The position numbers and the translations under genes are program-made. A model generated the notes under the pieces. It was given only the letters and a program-made list of their open reading frames with translations, was not told the origin of the DNA and made no database searches. From Acidobacteriota bacterium (GTDB lineage: Bacteria; Acidobacteriota; Terriglobia; Versatilivoradales; Versatilivoraceae), in assembly GCA_026706225.1 (NCBI GenBank), contig JAPOZE010000322.1, positions 1 to 7,358 on the forward strand: DNA of 7,358 nt, given 5' to 3'. This document shows, one piece after another, positions 1 to 5,140 of the stretch. Position 1 is the stretch's first letter. Each line of letters opens with the position of its first letter.

Positions 1-1
1 C

Positions 2-79
2 CCGCGCCCCTACCGCTGGCTGGGAGGCGACGTCTCCGGCCGGCCCCAGTCAGCCGCCGAGGCCGCGGGGAAGGAGTAG
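2..79 (+). CDS. C-terminal end of an unidentified protein (5' truncated by window edge)
   Basis: Frame 2 is open from the window edge to a TAG at 77..79 and would encode 25 residues, beginning PRPYRWLGGD and ending AAGKE. The Ala/Glu/Lys-rich ending after a more structured stretch looks like a natural C-terminus, and GC is high, like the metabolic genes on the right rather than the small genes that follow. There is too little to assign a family. It could also be chance openness in GC-rich DNA; I favour a real gene end only moderately. About 105 bases with nothing recognisable separate it from the next feature. Confidence 0.35.
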   Translation, partial: PRPYRWLGGDVSGRPQSAAEAAGKE

Positions 80-186
80 GCCTGGGGCATCCGGGACAGT
101 CTCAAGCTTGGTGGTTGGCCAATCATGTGGGTGTAGAGGAATGTCAGACCATTCATGGCTCGGTGATGGGTGGATGCAGCCATTTT

Positions 187-324
187 TCACTCTTTGGTCG
201 GTTTCCGAAGCGAGCCCTGCGACATGTGATGGAATGGTACGAGCTACACACGGACGAACTATTGGACAACTGGGAAAGGTGTCGAAGGAAAGAAGCCCCC
301 AATTCCATCGAACCATTGGAATGA
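187..324 (+). pseudogene. DUF4160 family protein, C-terminal remnant
   Basis: The frame ending at TGA 322..324 encodes a stretch beginning LFGRFPKRALRHVMEWYELH and ending IEPLE. By memory this matches the C-terminal half of DUF4160 proteins: 'G-x-(L/F)-P-x-R-A-L', then an amphipathic helix 'EW-x-x-L/H-x-x-E-L-x-x-N-W', then 'I-x-P-L'. The usual N-terminal half of the family (a short beta-rich segment around 'F-Y-G-I' and 'H-P-P-P-H-F-H') is absent from all three + frames upstream; the frame does run back to a TTG at 115, but residues before about position 25 show no family character. I therefore read it as a 5'-truncated remnant. It ends 4 bp before the DUF2442 start, the spacing expected for the original two-gene DUF4160-DUF2442 unit. 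Whether the short product is still made, for instance from the TTG at 115, cannot be told. Confidence 0.6.
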
Positions 325-328
325 TTCG

Positions 329-616
329 ATGTTTCTTCATGTAACGAGTGCAGAACCGCTCGAAGGCTACAGGGTGGAGGTGTGCTTCGACGACAGACGT
401 GAAGGCATAGCAGATCTGACGGAGGCACTCAACGGACCGATGTTCGAGTCGCTGAAGGAGCCGGAGGTGTTCAGAAAACTGCGGGTGGACGAAGAACTTC
501 AGACTATCGTGTGGCCAAACGGAACAGACTTGGCGCCGGAATATATCTATTTTCGGGCGTTTCGAGATGATTCGGAACTCCAACCGACGTTCCGCAAATG
601 GGGCTATATCCCCTGA
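329..616 (+). CDS. DUF2442 domain-containing protein
   Basis: A 95-residue cytoplasmic protein. Residues about 5 to 75 look like a DUF2442 domain: an N-terminal 'V-x-x-A-x-P-L-x-G-Y-x-V-x-V-x-F-D-D' (here HVTSAEPLEGYRVEVCFDD), a central 'L-x-x-x-x-x-F-x-x-L-x-x-x-x-x-F-x-x-L-R-V', and the hallmark TIVWPNGTDLAPEYIY near residues 59 to 74. The last 17 residues (from about RDDSEL) extend beyond the usual end. The start is the ATG at 329, 4 bp after the DUF4160 remnant's stop; no strong Shine-Dalgarno is visible, which suggests translational coupling to the upstream frame. DUF2442 genes often sit next to DUF4160 genes in bacterial genomes, a pair often suspected to be a toxin-antitoxin-like unit. 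The biochemical role is not established. Here the partner is truncated while this gene is intact. Confidence 0.8.
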   Translation: MFLHVTSAEPLEGYRVEVCFDDRREGIADLTEALNGPMFESLKEPEVFRKLRVDEELQTIVWPNGTDLAPEYIYFRAFRDDSELQPTFRKWGYIP

Positions 617-670
617 TCCCGCGCTCCACGCTTACCCCCAAGGGTTAGACTGACCAGAAGACTGCCAAGT

Positions 671-684
671 CGGACATTTGTCCG
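671..684. repeat. 14-bp near-perfect palindrome in the intergenic region upstream of the antitoxin gene
   Basis: CGGACATTTGTCCG has 6-bp inverted arms (CGGACA / TGTCCG) around TT. It lies in the 197-bp noncoding stretch between the DUF2442 and antitoxin genes, 130 bp upstream of the antitoxin start. It could be an operator, since Phd-type antitoxins bind palindromes at their own promoters, or a small hairpin. It is short, has no T-tract after it, and is farther upstream than most autoregulatory operators. The rest of 617..813 holds only a weak GATAAT -10-like hexamer around 746 with no good -35, and no credible coding frame. Confidence 0.3.
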
Positions 685-813
685 TCAGAATCGCAGGCAA
701 TTTTCAAGCGATGCCCATTTCCAACTGCACTCCAAGCCGTGATAATCGGGAGAAAGCAGACATCGGCTGTGAAATCGGCAACATAATTCTCAGGTCTCCA
801 TGGAGTATCTCTG

Positions 814-1098
814 ATGGCGCAGACACTCTCTGTCTCTGTTACTGAAGTTGCTCGTCACTTCGGCGAGTACATCAACCGCGTTTATTATCGCGGCGAATGT
901 CTTGTCCTCATCCGTGGCAATAAACCCGTAGCGGAACTGCGCCCGCTTCCTGCGGGGAACCGACTGGTGGAACTCCCCGCGCTATTGGCGTCGCTTCCCC
1001 ATCTCTCCCCTGCCGAGGCCACCCAATTTGGCGACGACCTCGCGGCAGCTCGGCAGGTGCTCGCTCGTGCGGAGGTCCACGACCCGTGGCGGACTTGA
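814..1098 (+). CDS. Type II toxin-antitoxin system Phd/YefM-family antitoxin
   Basis: A 94-residue protein. Residues about 4 to 47 carry the Phd/YefM antitoxin fold: SVSVTEVARHFGEYINRV (first strand plus helices that build the DNA-binding dimer) followed by ECLVLIRGNKPVAELRPLP, the 'x-V-x-I-x-R-x-x-K-P-V-A-x-L' strand pair. The C-terminal half (about 50 to 94), with Leu/Pro-rich and acidic helices, would be the toxin-neutralising tail. The ATG at 814 is preceded by GGAG at 802..805 with an 8-nt spacer. The gene's last 13 bases overlap a GTG-initiated PIN-toxin start at 1086, the classic coupled antitoxin-toxin layout, but that toxin is truncated, so the antitoxin is effectively orphaned. Known members repress their own operon, and a 14-bp palindrome lies at 671..684. 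It may persist as a neutral leftover or an anti-addiction factor against related toxins (inference). Confidence 0.85.
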   Translation: MAQTLSVSVTEVARHFGEYINRVYYRGECLVLIRGNKPVAELRPLPAGNRLVELPALLASLPHLSPAEATQFGDDLAAARQVLARAEVHDPWRT

Positions 1099-1118
1099 TT
1101 GATGCCAGTATCCTGTAA
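1086..1118 (+). pseudogene. PIN-domain (VapC-like) toxin, N-terminal stub of ten codons
   Basis: GTG at 1086, inside the antitoxin gene in the +1 frame, reads MADLIDASIL and stops at TAA 1116..1118. This is the opening of a PIN-domain ribonuclease: the first beta strand ends in the invariant first catalytic aspartate (D6) of the 'D-(T/A)-S-x-L/I' motif. Normal VapC-type toxins are about 125 to 145 residues, so the nuclease core and the other acidic residues are gone. The same frame, after the TAA, continues directly into another family's remnant (from about 1128), so this looks like a deletion junction rather than a point nonsense mutation. No downstream frame resumes PIN sequence. Ten residues is short for a family call; the position overlapping a Phd-type antitoxin is what makes it credible. 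Confidence 0.65.
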
Positions 1119-1127
1119 CAAAAACCG

Positions 1128-1235
1128 ACGAAGCTCGTTCAGGAAGGAAGCCGCATTGCGGAAGTTGAAGTGGAAATCTTAAATTTTCGTCTTGGAGCGC
1201 AATGGTCTCCACGAAGGGCTTTCGATGAAAAATGA
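1128..1235 (+). pseudogene. Remnant of a small uncharacterised protein ('KLVxEG...AEVEVE' type)
   Basis: Reading on in the frame of the toxin stub, codons from 1128 give TKLVQEGSRIAEVEVEIL, followed by a stretch reaching QWSP near 1211 and a TGA at 1233..1235. I recall a family of about 70-residue bacterial hypothetical proteins opening with 'K-L-(V/I)-x-E-G-x-Y-x-A-E-V-x-V-E-L' and then 'G-W-(S/A)-P-Y-L-S-L-x-D-A'. Here resemblance fades after the WSP and the frame ends early. No ATG start is available: the in-frame upstream codon run comes straight out of the TAA at 1116. The end overlaps the hicB start by 11 bases. I read it as a fragment left by deletions on both sides; the family has no function I can name. 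It could be chance similarity, but the alternating V/E strand pattern is distinctive. Confidence 0.35.
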
Positions 1236-1392
1236 ATTCAAGGCGATTATTGAGCGGGATGGGGAATGGTATATTGCCTACTGCCCTGAAATTGCCGGGG
1301 CCAACGGTCAAGGCAAGACCAGGGACGAAGCACGCGAGAATTTAGCTGAGGCCATAGTGCTTATTCTCACGGATCAACTTTCAGGGTGTTGA
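1225..1392 (+). CDS. hicB: HicB-family antitoxin, short C-terminus, no hicA partner
   Basis: A 55-residue protein with the HicB partial RNase H-like fold. EFKAIIERDGEWYIAYCPEI gives the paired strands, AGANGQGKT is the conserved turn ('G-x-x-x-Q-G-x-T'), and RDEARENLAEAIVLIL is the long helix. I start it at ATG 1225, where family similarity begins, with GAAGGG at 1213..1218 and a 6-nt spacer; a TTG at 1192 would add 11 unconserved residues. After the helix the protein ends in TDQLSGC, whereas relatives I recall run another 10 to 20 residues ('E-D-R-R-E-D... P-x-x-A-x-R-E-x-V'), so the C-terminus looks cut or shifted. HicB neutralises HicA, an mRNA interferase. No HicA-like frame lies upstream or in the 23 bp before the convergent amidohydrolase, so this is a lone and possibly degraded antitoxin. 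Confidence 0.8.
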   Translation: MKNEFKAIIERDGEWYIAYCPEIAGANGQGKTRDEARENLAEAIVLILTDQLSGC

Positions 1393-1415
1393 CGCCCTGC
1401 CACCTCCTCCCCCTT

Positions 1416-2408
1416 TCACTTCAATCCCAACAGCCCTGCCGCGTTGTTCCAGAAGATGTCTTCCACCTGGGAGTCGGTGAGGCGTTCGGACCAGCAGGCC
1501 CACTTGAGCGAGCGCAGGTGCTCCAGGCCGGTGAGCACCGGCTTGAGCTGTAGATGTTTTTCCCGCCAGTGCGGGGAGTCGTTGCCCAGCCAGAGAAAAG
1601 AATCCTCGACCGAAACCGAGCGGCCCCGGGCGTGGGTCACCGGCAGGTCGCCTCCATAGAGCAGCTTGTCGTGTCCGATGATGCGGATGATGGCCTGGTG
1701 GGCCATGGCTTCGCAGTTGGCGCTGGTGTCGAACCAGAGGTTGTCCAGCCCCCTCAGGTGGGGCAGCCCCTCCAGGTTGTGGGCCGGCTGGAAGCCCCGG
1801 GCCGAATGGGCCAGGATCAACTGCATGCCGGGATAGTTCTCGCAGTAGTGCCGGATCCAGTGGATGTTGCCGGGATCGGCAGCGGCGCGGGCCTTGACCA
1901 TGTGCAGGGTGATGGTCCAGCCCTCTTCGTGAGCCACGCGAATGTGCGCCTCGGGCAGATAGTCGGGGATCTCGGCCTCCCAAGTGGGGTCCGCGTTGCG
2001 GGCCAGGGTGTGGTAGCACTTCAGGCCGTGGAGCTTCAGGCGCTTGACCTCCTGGCGCACCCACTCGGGATCGTCCTCGGGAGTGATGAAGAAATGCCCG
2101 CGGCAGTTCGGGTCCTTGGCGGTCTGCTCTCCCGTCCACCGGTTGGCCGCGGGGATATTCACGGGGTCTCGAAAGGTGGGTATGAACAAGCCCTTGGCGA
2201 CTCTGCCTGGATAGAGGTCCTCCATCAATCGCACGTAGTTCTCGTAGTCCACCAGGGGAGGGAAACTCCCCGCAAAGACGTTGTGGTCCGGGTGCCAGAC
2301 ATGGGTGTGGGCGTCGAACACCTTGTCGGGAATGAACGAGGCCAGTTCGCGCTGGTAGAACTCCCGGTCTTCCTCGCGGGGGATATAGTCGGGATTGTCG
2401 GATGCCAT
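1416..2408 (-). CDS. Amidohydrolase family protein (Amidohydro_2, metal-dependent TIM barrel), copy A
   Basis: A 330-residue cytoplasmic enzyme with no signal peptide. Amidohydrolase-superfamily landmarks appear in order: DAHTHVW with the HxH metal pair (H34, H36), GLKCYH with a possible lysine ligand (K130), TLHMV (H169), LILAHSARG (H201) and LLYGGDLPV with the metal-binding aspartate (D254). The C-terminal VEDIFWNNAAGLLG is the usual 'N-A-x-x-L-L-G-L' ending of the Amidohydro_2 group, which includes ACMSD-like decarboxylases and lactonases. Reaction and substrate cannot be assigned. The start is firm: AGGAGG at 2414..2419 (- strand) lies 5 nt before ATG 2408. It is the downstream member of a tandem pair, 23 bp after the paralog's stop, probably one operon. 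By hand count the last ~218 residues are about 74% identical to the paralog. It converges on hicB with 23 bp between stops and no visible terminator. Confidence 0.9.
   Translation of the reverse strand: MASDNPDYIPREEDREFYQRELASFIPDKVFDAHTHVWHPDHNVFAGSFPPLVDYENYVRLMEDLYPGRVAKGLFIPTFRDPVNIPAANRWTGEQTAKDPNCRGHFFITPEDDPEWVRQEVKRLKLHGLKCYHTLARNADPTWEAEIPDYLPEAHIRVAHEEGWTITLHMVKARAAADPGNIHWIRHYCENYPGMQLILAHSARGFQPAHNLEGLPHLRGLDNLWFDTSANCEAMAHQAIIRIIGHDKLLYGGDLPVTHARGRSVSVEDSFLWLGNDSPHWREKHLQLKPVLTGLEHLRSLKWACWSERLTDSQVEDIFWNNAAGLLGLK
1675..1739. repeat. 65-bp exact repeat, copy within amidohydrolase A (partner at 2691..2755)
   Basis: Every base of this 65-bp stretch, including synonymous positions, equals 2691..2755 in the neighbouring paralog. 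It encodes the segment from W/F-D-T-S-A-N-C-E-A-M-A-H through I-I-R-I-I-G. The flanking bases differ (1674 T vs 2690 C; 1740 G vs 2756 A), and adjoining conserved protein segments show silent differences, so the tract stands out from the rest of the alignment. It is the same orientation, 1016 bp apart. Confidence 0.9.
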
Positions 2409-2431
2409 AGGTACCTCCTGTGGCCTTGAAG

Positions 2432-3505
2432 TTATTCAACTGCAAAGAGTTCGGCCGCGTTGTTCCAGAAGATGTCTTCGACCTGGGCGTCGCCGAGTCG
2501 TTCCGACCAGCAGGCCCACTTGAGCGAGCGCAAGTGCTCCAGTCCGATCAGCACCGGCTTGATCTCGGAGTGCTTTTCACCCCAGACGGGAGAGTCCTGG
2601 TAAGCCCAGAAAAAAGTGTCCGCCGCGGCGGCCGACCTCCCGCGCAAGTGGCTGACGGGGATGTCGGTGCCGTACATGAGCCGCCGGTGCCCGATGATGC
2701 GGATGATGGCCTGGTGGGCCATGGCTTCGCAGTTGGCGCTGGTGTCGAACCAGAGATTGTCGAGCCCGGTCAGGTGGGGGAGTCCCTCCAGGTTGTGGGC
2801 CGGTTGGAATCCCCGGGCCGAATGGGCCAGAATCAGCTTCATGTTGGGGTAGGTGGTGCAGTAGTGGCGGATCCAGCGGATATTGCCGGAGTCGGCGCAG
2901 GCCCTGGACCTCACCATGTGCAGCATGATGGCCCATCCTTCCTGGTGAGCCATTCTGACGTGGGATTCCGGGAGGAAGTCGGGAATCTGAGCCTCCCAGG
3001 TCGGTTTGACCCCGGCGTAGACGTGATAACACTTGAGTCCGGCCAAGCCCAGCCGCCGTACCTCCTGCCGGAGCCACTCGGGATCGGCCTCCGGACCGGT
3101 CAGGAACAGACCGCGGTATCGGGAATTGCAGGCGACCTGCCGGCTGGTCCAGCGGTTGGCGCCTTCGAAGTGTTCCCGAGGGCAGATGCGGTGGAAGACA
3201 TTGGCCGCGCAGGTTCTCCCCGGATGCAGGGTCTGCAGCATTCGTGAGAACTCCCGGTAGTCTCCGTCCCTGGGCAGGGAGTCGATCCTGCGGCCGGGGT
3301 GCATGTTGTGGTGGCCCCAGACGTGGGCGTGGGCGTCGTAGACCCGGTCGGGCAGGAAGGATGCCAGTTCCCGTTCGAAGAAGTCGCGGTCTTCGGGTTG
3401 GATGAGCGCCAAGGTCTTGCCGGGAATGCTATGGTGGCAGCCGACCGGGATCCATCGATGCCTGGGAGCCCGCTGAGAATTGCGGGGCAGGGATGATATC
3501 CTCAT
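2432..3505 (-). CDS. Amidohydrolase family protein (Amidohydro_2, metal-dependent TIM barrel), copy B
   Basis: A 357-residue paralog of the next gene downstream. It has the same ligand set: DAHAHVW (H59, H61), GLKCYH (K158), MLHMV (H196), LILAHSARG (H228) and LMYGTDIPV (D281). All candidate metal ligands are present, so both copies should be active. Differences cluster at residues about 64 to 130 and in the loop before PTWEA, where copy B is one residue shorter; these are plausible substrate-determining regions. The chosen ATG at 3505 has GGAG at 3511..3514 with a 5-nt spacer. It gives 25 residues more than copy A aligns with, rich in Arg/Ser/His and without family character, so a later non-ATG start (for example the TTG at codon 32, just before ALIQPED) cannot be excluded, though it lacks a ribosome site. 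First gene of the two-gene - strand unit; divergent from the propeller gene at 3577 across 71 bp. Confidence 0.88.
   Translation of the reverse strand: MRISSLPRNSQRAPRHRWIPVGCHHSIPGKTLALIQPEDRDFFERELASFLPDRVYDAHAHVWGHHNMHPGRRIDSLPRDGDYREFSRMLQTLHPGRTCAANVFHRICPREHFEGANRWTSRQVACNSRYRGLFLTGPEADPEWLRQEVRRLGLAGLKCYHVYAGVKPTWEAQIPDFLPESHVRMAHQEGWAIMLHMVRSRACADSGNIRWIRHYCTTYPNMKLILAHSARGFQPAHNLEGLPHLTGLDNLWFDTSANCEAMAHQAIIRIIGHRRLMYGTDIPVSHLRGRSAAAADTFFWAYQDSPVWGEKHSEIKPVLIGLEHLRSLKWACWSERLGDAQVEDIFWNNAAELFAVE
2691..2755. repeat. 65-bp exact repeat, copy within amidohydrolase B (partner at 1675..1739)
   Basis: Second copy of the perfectly identical tract in the tandem paralogs, at the homologous place in the gene. 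Its exactness, against roughly 74% protein identity around it, suggests either a recent gene-conversion patch or strong constraint at nucleotide level. Confidence 0.9.
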
Positions 3506-3576
3506 GCCTGCTCCGTTTCAACCCGTGCAGACGGTGACCTTGAAGCGATTGACATCCGGCGGCTATGGAGGGTCCA
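3506..3576. promoter_or_regulatory. Divergent intergenic region expected to hold promoters for both flanking units
   Basis: The 71 bp between the amidohydrolase B start and the propeller-protein start is the only noncoding DNA available to both divergent genes, so their promoters are probably here or just inside the coding ends. I do not see a matched -35/-10 pair on either strand. TTGACA occurs at 3549..3554 on the + strand, but a -10 at normal spacing would fall on the start codon at 3577. No clear operator palindrome is visible. Confidence 0.35.
3567..3572 (+). promoter_or_regulatory. Shine-Dalgarno GGAGGG that sets the start of the Sec-exported propeller protein
   Basis: GGAGGG lies 4 nt before ATG 3577. 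An in-frame ATG at 3565 overlaps this site and has no ribosome site of its own. Starting at 3577 also gives a cleaner signal peptide (MKFNRLNSL followed by a hydrophobic core), so I use 3577. Confidence 0.75.
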
Positions 3577-5127
3577 ATGAAATTCAATCGATTGAACAGT
3601 TTGGTGGCGGGAGTGGCACTCCTGGTTCTGGCTTTCCCGGTCGTGGGGATTCCCCAGGCGCTGCCCCTGGGCTCGGAGCGGCAGCTCTTTGTAGACCGGT
3701 ATCTGGTGGACCGTCTGGAGGGACTGGAGTTGAGACTCCAGCAACCCAGACCGGAAAATATCGCCATCAAGTATGACCAGCCCTGGGAAGATCGGCTGGC
3801 CTTCTACACCACCGTGCTCAAGGATGGCGACGTCTACCGGATGTACTACCGTTGCCGACTCACCAGGCCCCGGCTCACCTGCTATGCCGAGAGCCGGGAC
3901 GGGATCCACTGGACCAAGCCCCACCTGGGGTTGGTGGAAGTGGACGGCTCCACCGCCAACAACGTCATCCTGCCCGTTGCGGGCCAGTTCTGCGCCTTCC
4001 TGGATGGTCGTCCCGGCGTGCCCCGGTCGGAACGCCTCAAGGCCAATGCGCGAGACGTCGGGACCCCGTACAGCCTGATGGGCTACGTTTCGGCAGACGG
4101 CGTTCGCTGGCGAAAGATCCGGGAAGCTCCCCTCGTCGACTATGCCATGGAAAACAACTTCGATTCGCAGAACGTCATATTCTGGTCGGAGGCGGAACAG
4201 CGGTACGTGCTCTACGCCCGCCACATGGTGGAAGGCCGCCGAGCCACGGCCCGGGCCACCTCCAGGGACTTCCTCCAATGGAGCCCGCAGACGCTCATGA
4301 GCTATAGCGACACGGGCACCACCAGGCCCTCTCAGCACCTCTATACCAACCAGACTCAACCCTATTTCCGCGCCCCGCAGATCTATATCGCTCTCCCGGC
4401 CCGCATCCATTTCGGCCGGCGCCTGATGACGCCGGCGGAGCTGCAGTTCCTGGAGCTTCGTCACAATCGCATCAGCGGGGGCATGCGGGATGTTTCCGAC
4501 TCCGTGCTGCTGTCGTCGCGCCCGGGTTCAACCCGCTACGACTTCACTTTCAAGGAGAGTTTCCTCAGACCCGGCCTCGGTCAGAGCAACTGGTCCACCC
4601 GCACCAATTACCCGGGCCTGGGGGTGGTGCAGACCGGCCCGGCGGAGATGTCTCTCTACGTGCAGCGCGACTACGGCCAGTCCACCGCCCACCTGCAACG
4701 GATGTCGCTGCGACTGGACGGTTTTGCCTCGCTGCATGCTCCCTATCACGGGGGAGAGATGGTGACCAGGCCCATTACGTTCGAGGGGGGCCGGCTCGAG
4801 ATCAACTATTCCACCAGCGCCGCCGGCAGCCTTCGGGTGGAGATCCAGACCGCGGATGGGAAACCCATTCCGGGATTTTCCCTGGCCGAGTGCCCGGAGA
4901 TCATCGGAGACGAGATCTCGCGTATCGTGGCTTGGGGAGAGGTGCCGCCCCCGCTGAGCACCGGCCGGGATCCTGAAAGCACCAGAGCCGAGAGCAACCT
5001 CAGCTACCAGACCCCGGTCGTGGCCTGGGAGGGCAGCCGGGATGTGAGCCGGTTGGCGGGTAAGCCGGTGCGCCTCCGCTTCGTGATGAAGGACGCCGAT
5101 CTGTTCTCCTTCCGATTTCGGAAATGA
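3577..5127 (+). CDS. Sec-exported glycosidase-like beta-propeller protein ('LFVDxYL' family, GH32/GH43-like)
   Basis: A 516-residue protein. Residues 1 to about 28 form a Sec signal peptide: basic MKFNR, hydrophobic core VAGVALLVLAF, likely cleavage near VVG (24) or PQA (28). RQLFVDRYLVD at 35..45 is the entry motif of a family often annotated as glycosyl-hydrolase-32-like five-bladed propellers in Planctomycetota and Acidobacteriota. Blade-type repeats are visible: SRDGIHWTKP (106..115), SADGVRW (172..178) and TSRDFLQW (228..235); FDSQNVIFW (195..203) resembles the acidic strand near active sites in such propellers. Residues 379..516 form a beta-rich C-terminal module (DGFASLHAP, TRPITF, RLAGKPVRLRF) shared with the protein at 5141..6862. 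That module carries about 25 extra residues at 455..479. Catalytic residues and substrate are not assignable. It stands alone on the + strand and converges with its relative, 13 bp between stops. Confidence 0.85.
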   Translation: MKFNRLNSLVAGVALLVLAFPVVGIPQALPLGSERQLFVDRYLVDRLEGLELRLQQPRPENIAIKYDQPWEDRLAFYTTVLKDGDVYRMYYRCRLTRPRLTCYAESRDGIHWTKPHLGLVEVDGSTANNVILPVAGQFCAFLDGRPGVPRSERLKANARDVGTPYSLMGYVSADGVRWRKIREAPLVDYAMENNFDSQNVIFWSEAEQRYVLYARHMVEGRRATARATSRDFLQWSPQTLMSYSDTGTTRPSQHLYTNQTQPYFRAPQIYIALPARIHFGRRLMTPAELQFLELRHNRISGGMRDVSDSVLLSSRPGSTRYDFTFKESFLRPGLGQSNWSTRTNYPGLGVVQTGPAEMSLYVQRDYGQSTAHLQRMSLRLDGFASLHAPYHGGEMVTRPITFEGGRLEINYSTSAAGSLRVEIQTADGKPIPGFSLAECPEIIGDEISRIVAWGEVPPPLSTGRDPESTRAESNLSYQTPVVAWEGSRDVSRLAGKPVRLRFVMKDADLFSFRFRK

Positions 5128-5140
5128 CTGTCCTGTCGCC

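Noticed and set aside
50..583. - strand open frame (177 codons) across the DUF4160/DUF2442 region
   Set aside because: It lies antisense to a well-recognised DUF2442 gene and shows no family motif or ribosome site.
1393..1415. Terminator or attachment site at the boundary between the TA cluster and the metabolic genes
   Set aside because: The gap is a pyrimidine-rich run without inverted repeats, and I find no matching direct repeat elsewhere in the window to mark an attachment site.
1554..2429. Long + strand open frame (291 codons) antisense to amidohydrolase A
   Set aside because: It mirrors the GC-rich third-position pattern of the real gene, has no domain character and no ribosome site, and the opposite strand carries a full amidohydrolase with all ligands.
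2420..3247. Long + strand open frame (275 codons) antisense to amidohydrolase B
   Set aside because: Same cause as over copy A. The two antisense products resemble each other only because the sense genes are paralogs.
3549..3554. Consensus TTGACA as a -35 box for the + strand propeller gene
   Set aside because: At normal 16 to 18 bp spacing the -10 would fall on the Shine-Dalgarno/start codon, and no TATAAT-like hexamer is there.
3502..4464. Long - strand open frame (320 codons) antisense to the Sec-exported propeller gene
   Set aside because: No recognisable motif; the + strand has a signal peptide, family motifs and a Shine-Dalgarno.
5128..5140. Bidirectional terminator in the gap between convergent propeller genes
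   Set aside because: The 13-bp gap and its flanks show no hairpin followed by a T-tract on either strand.
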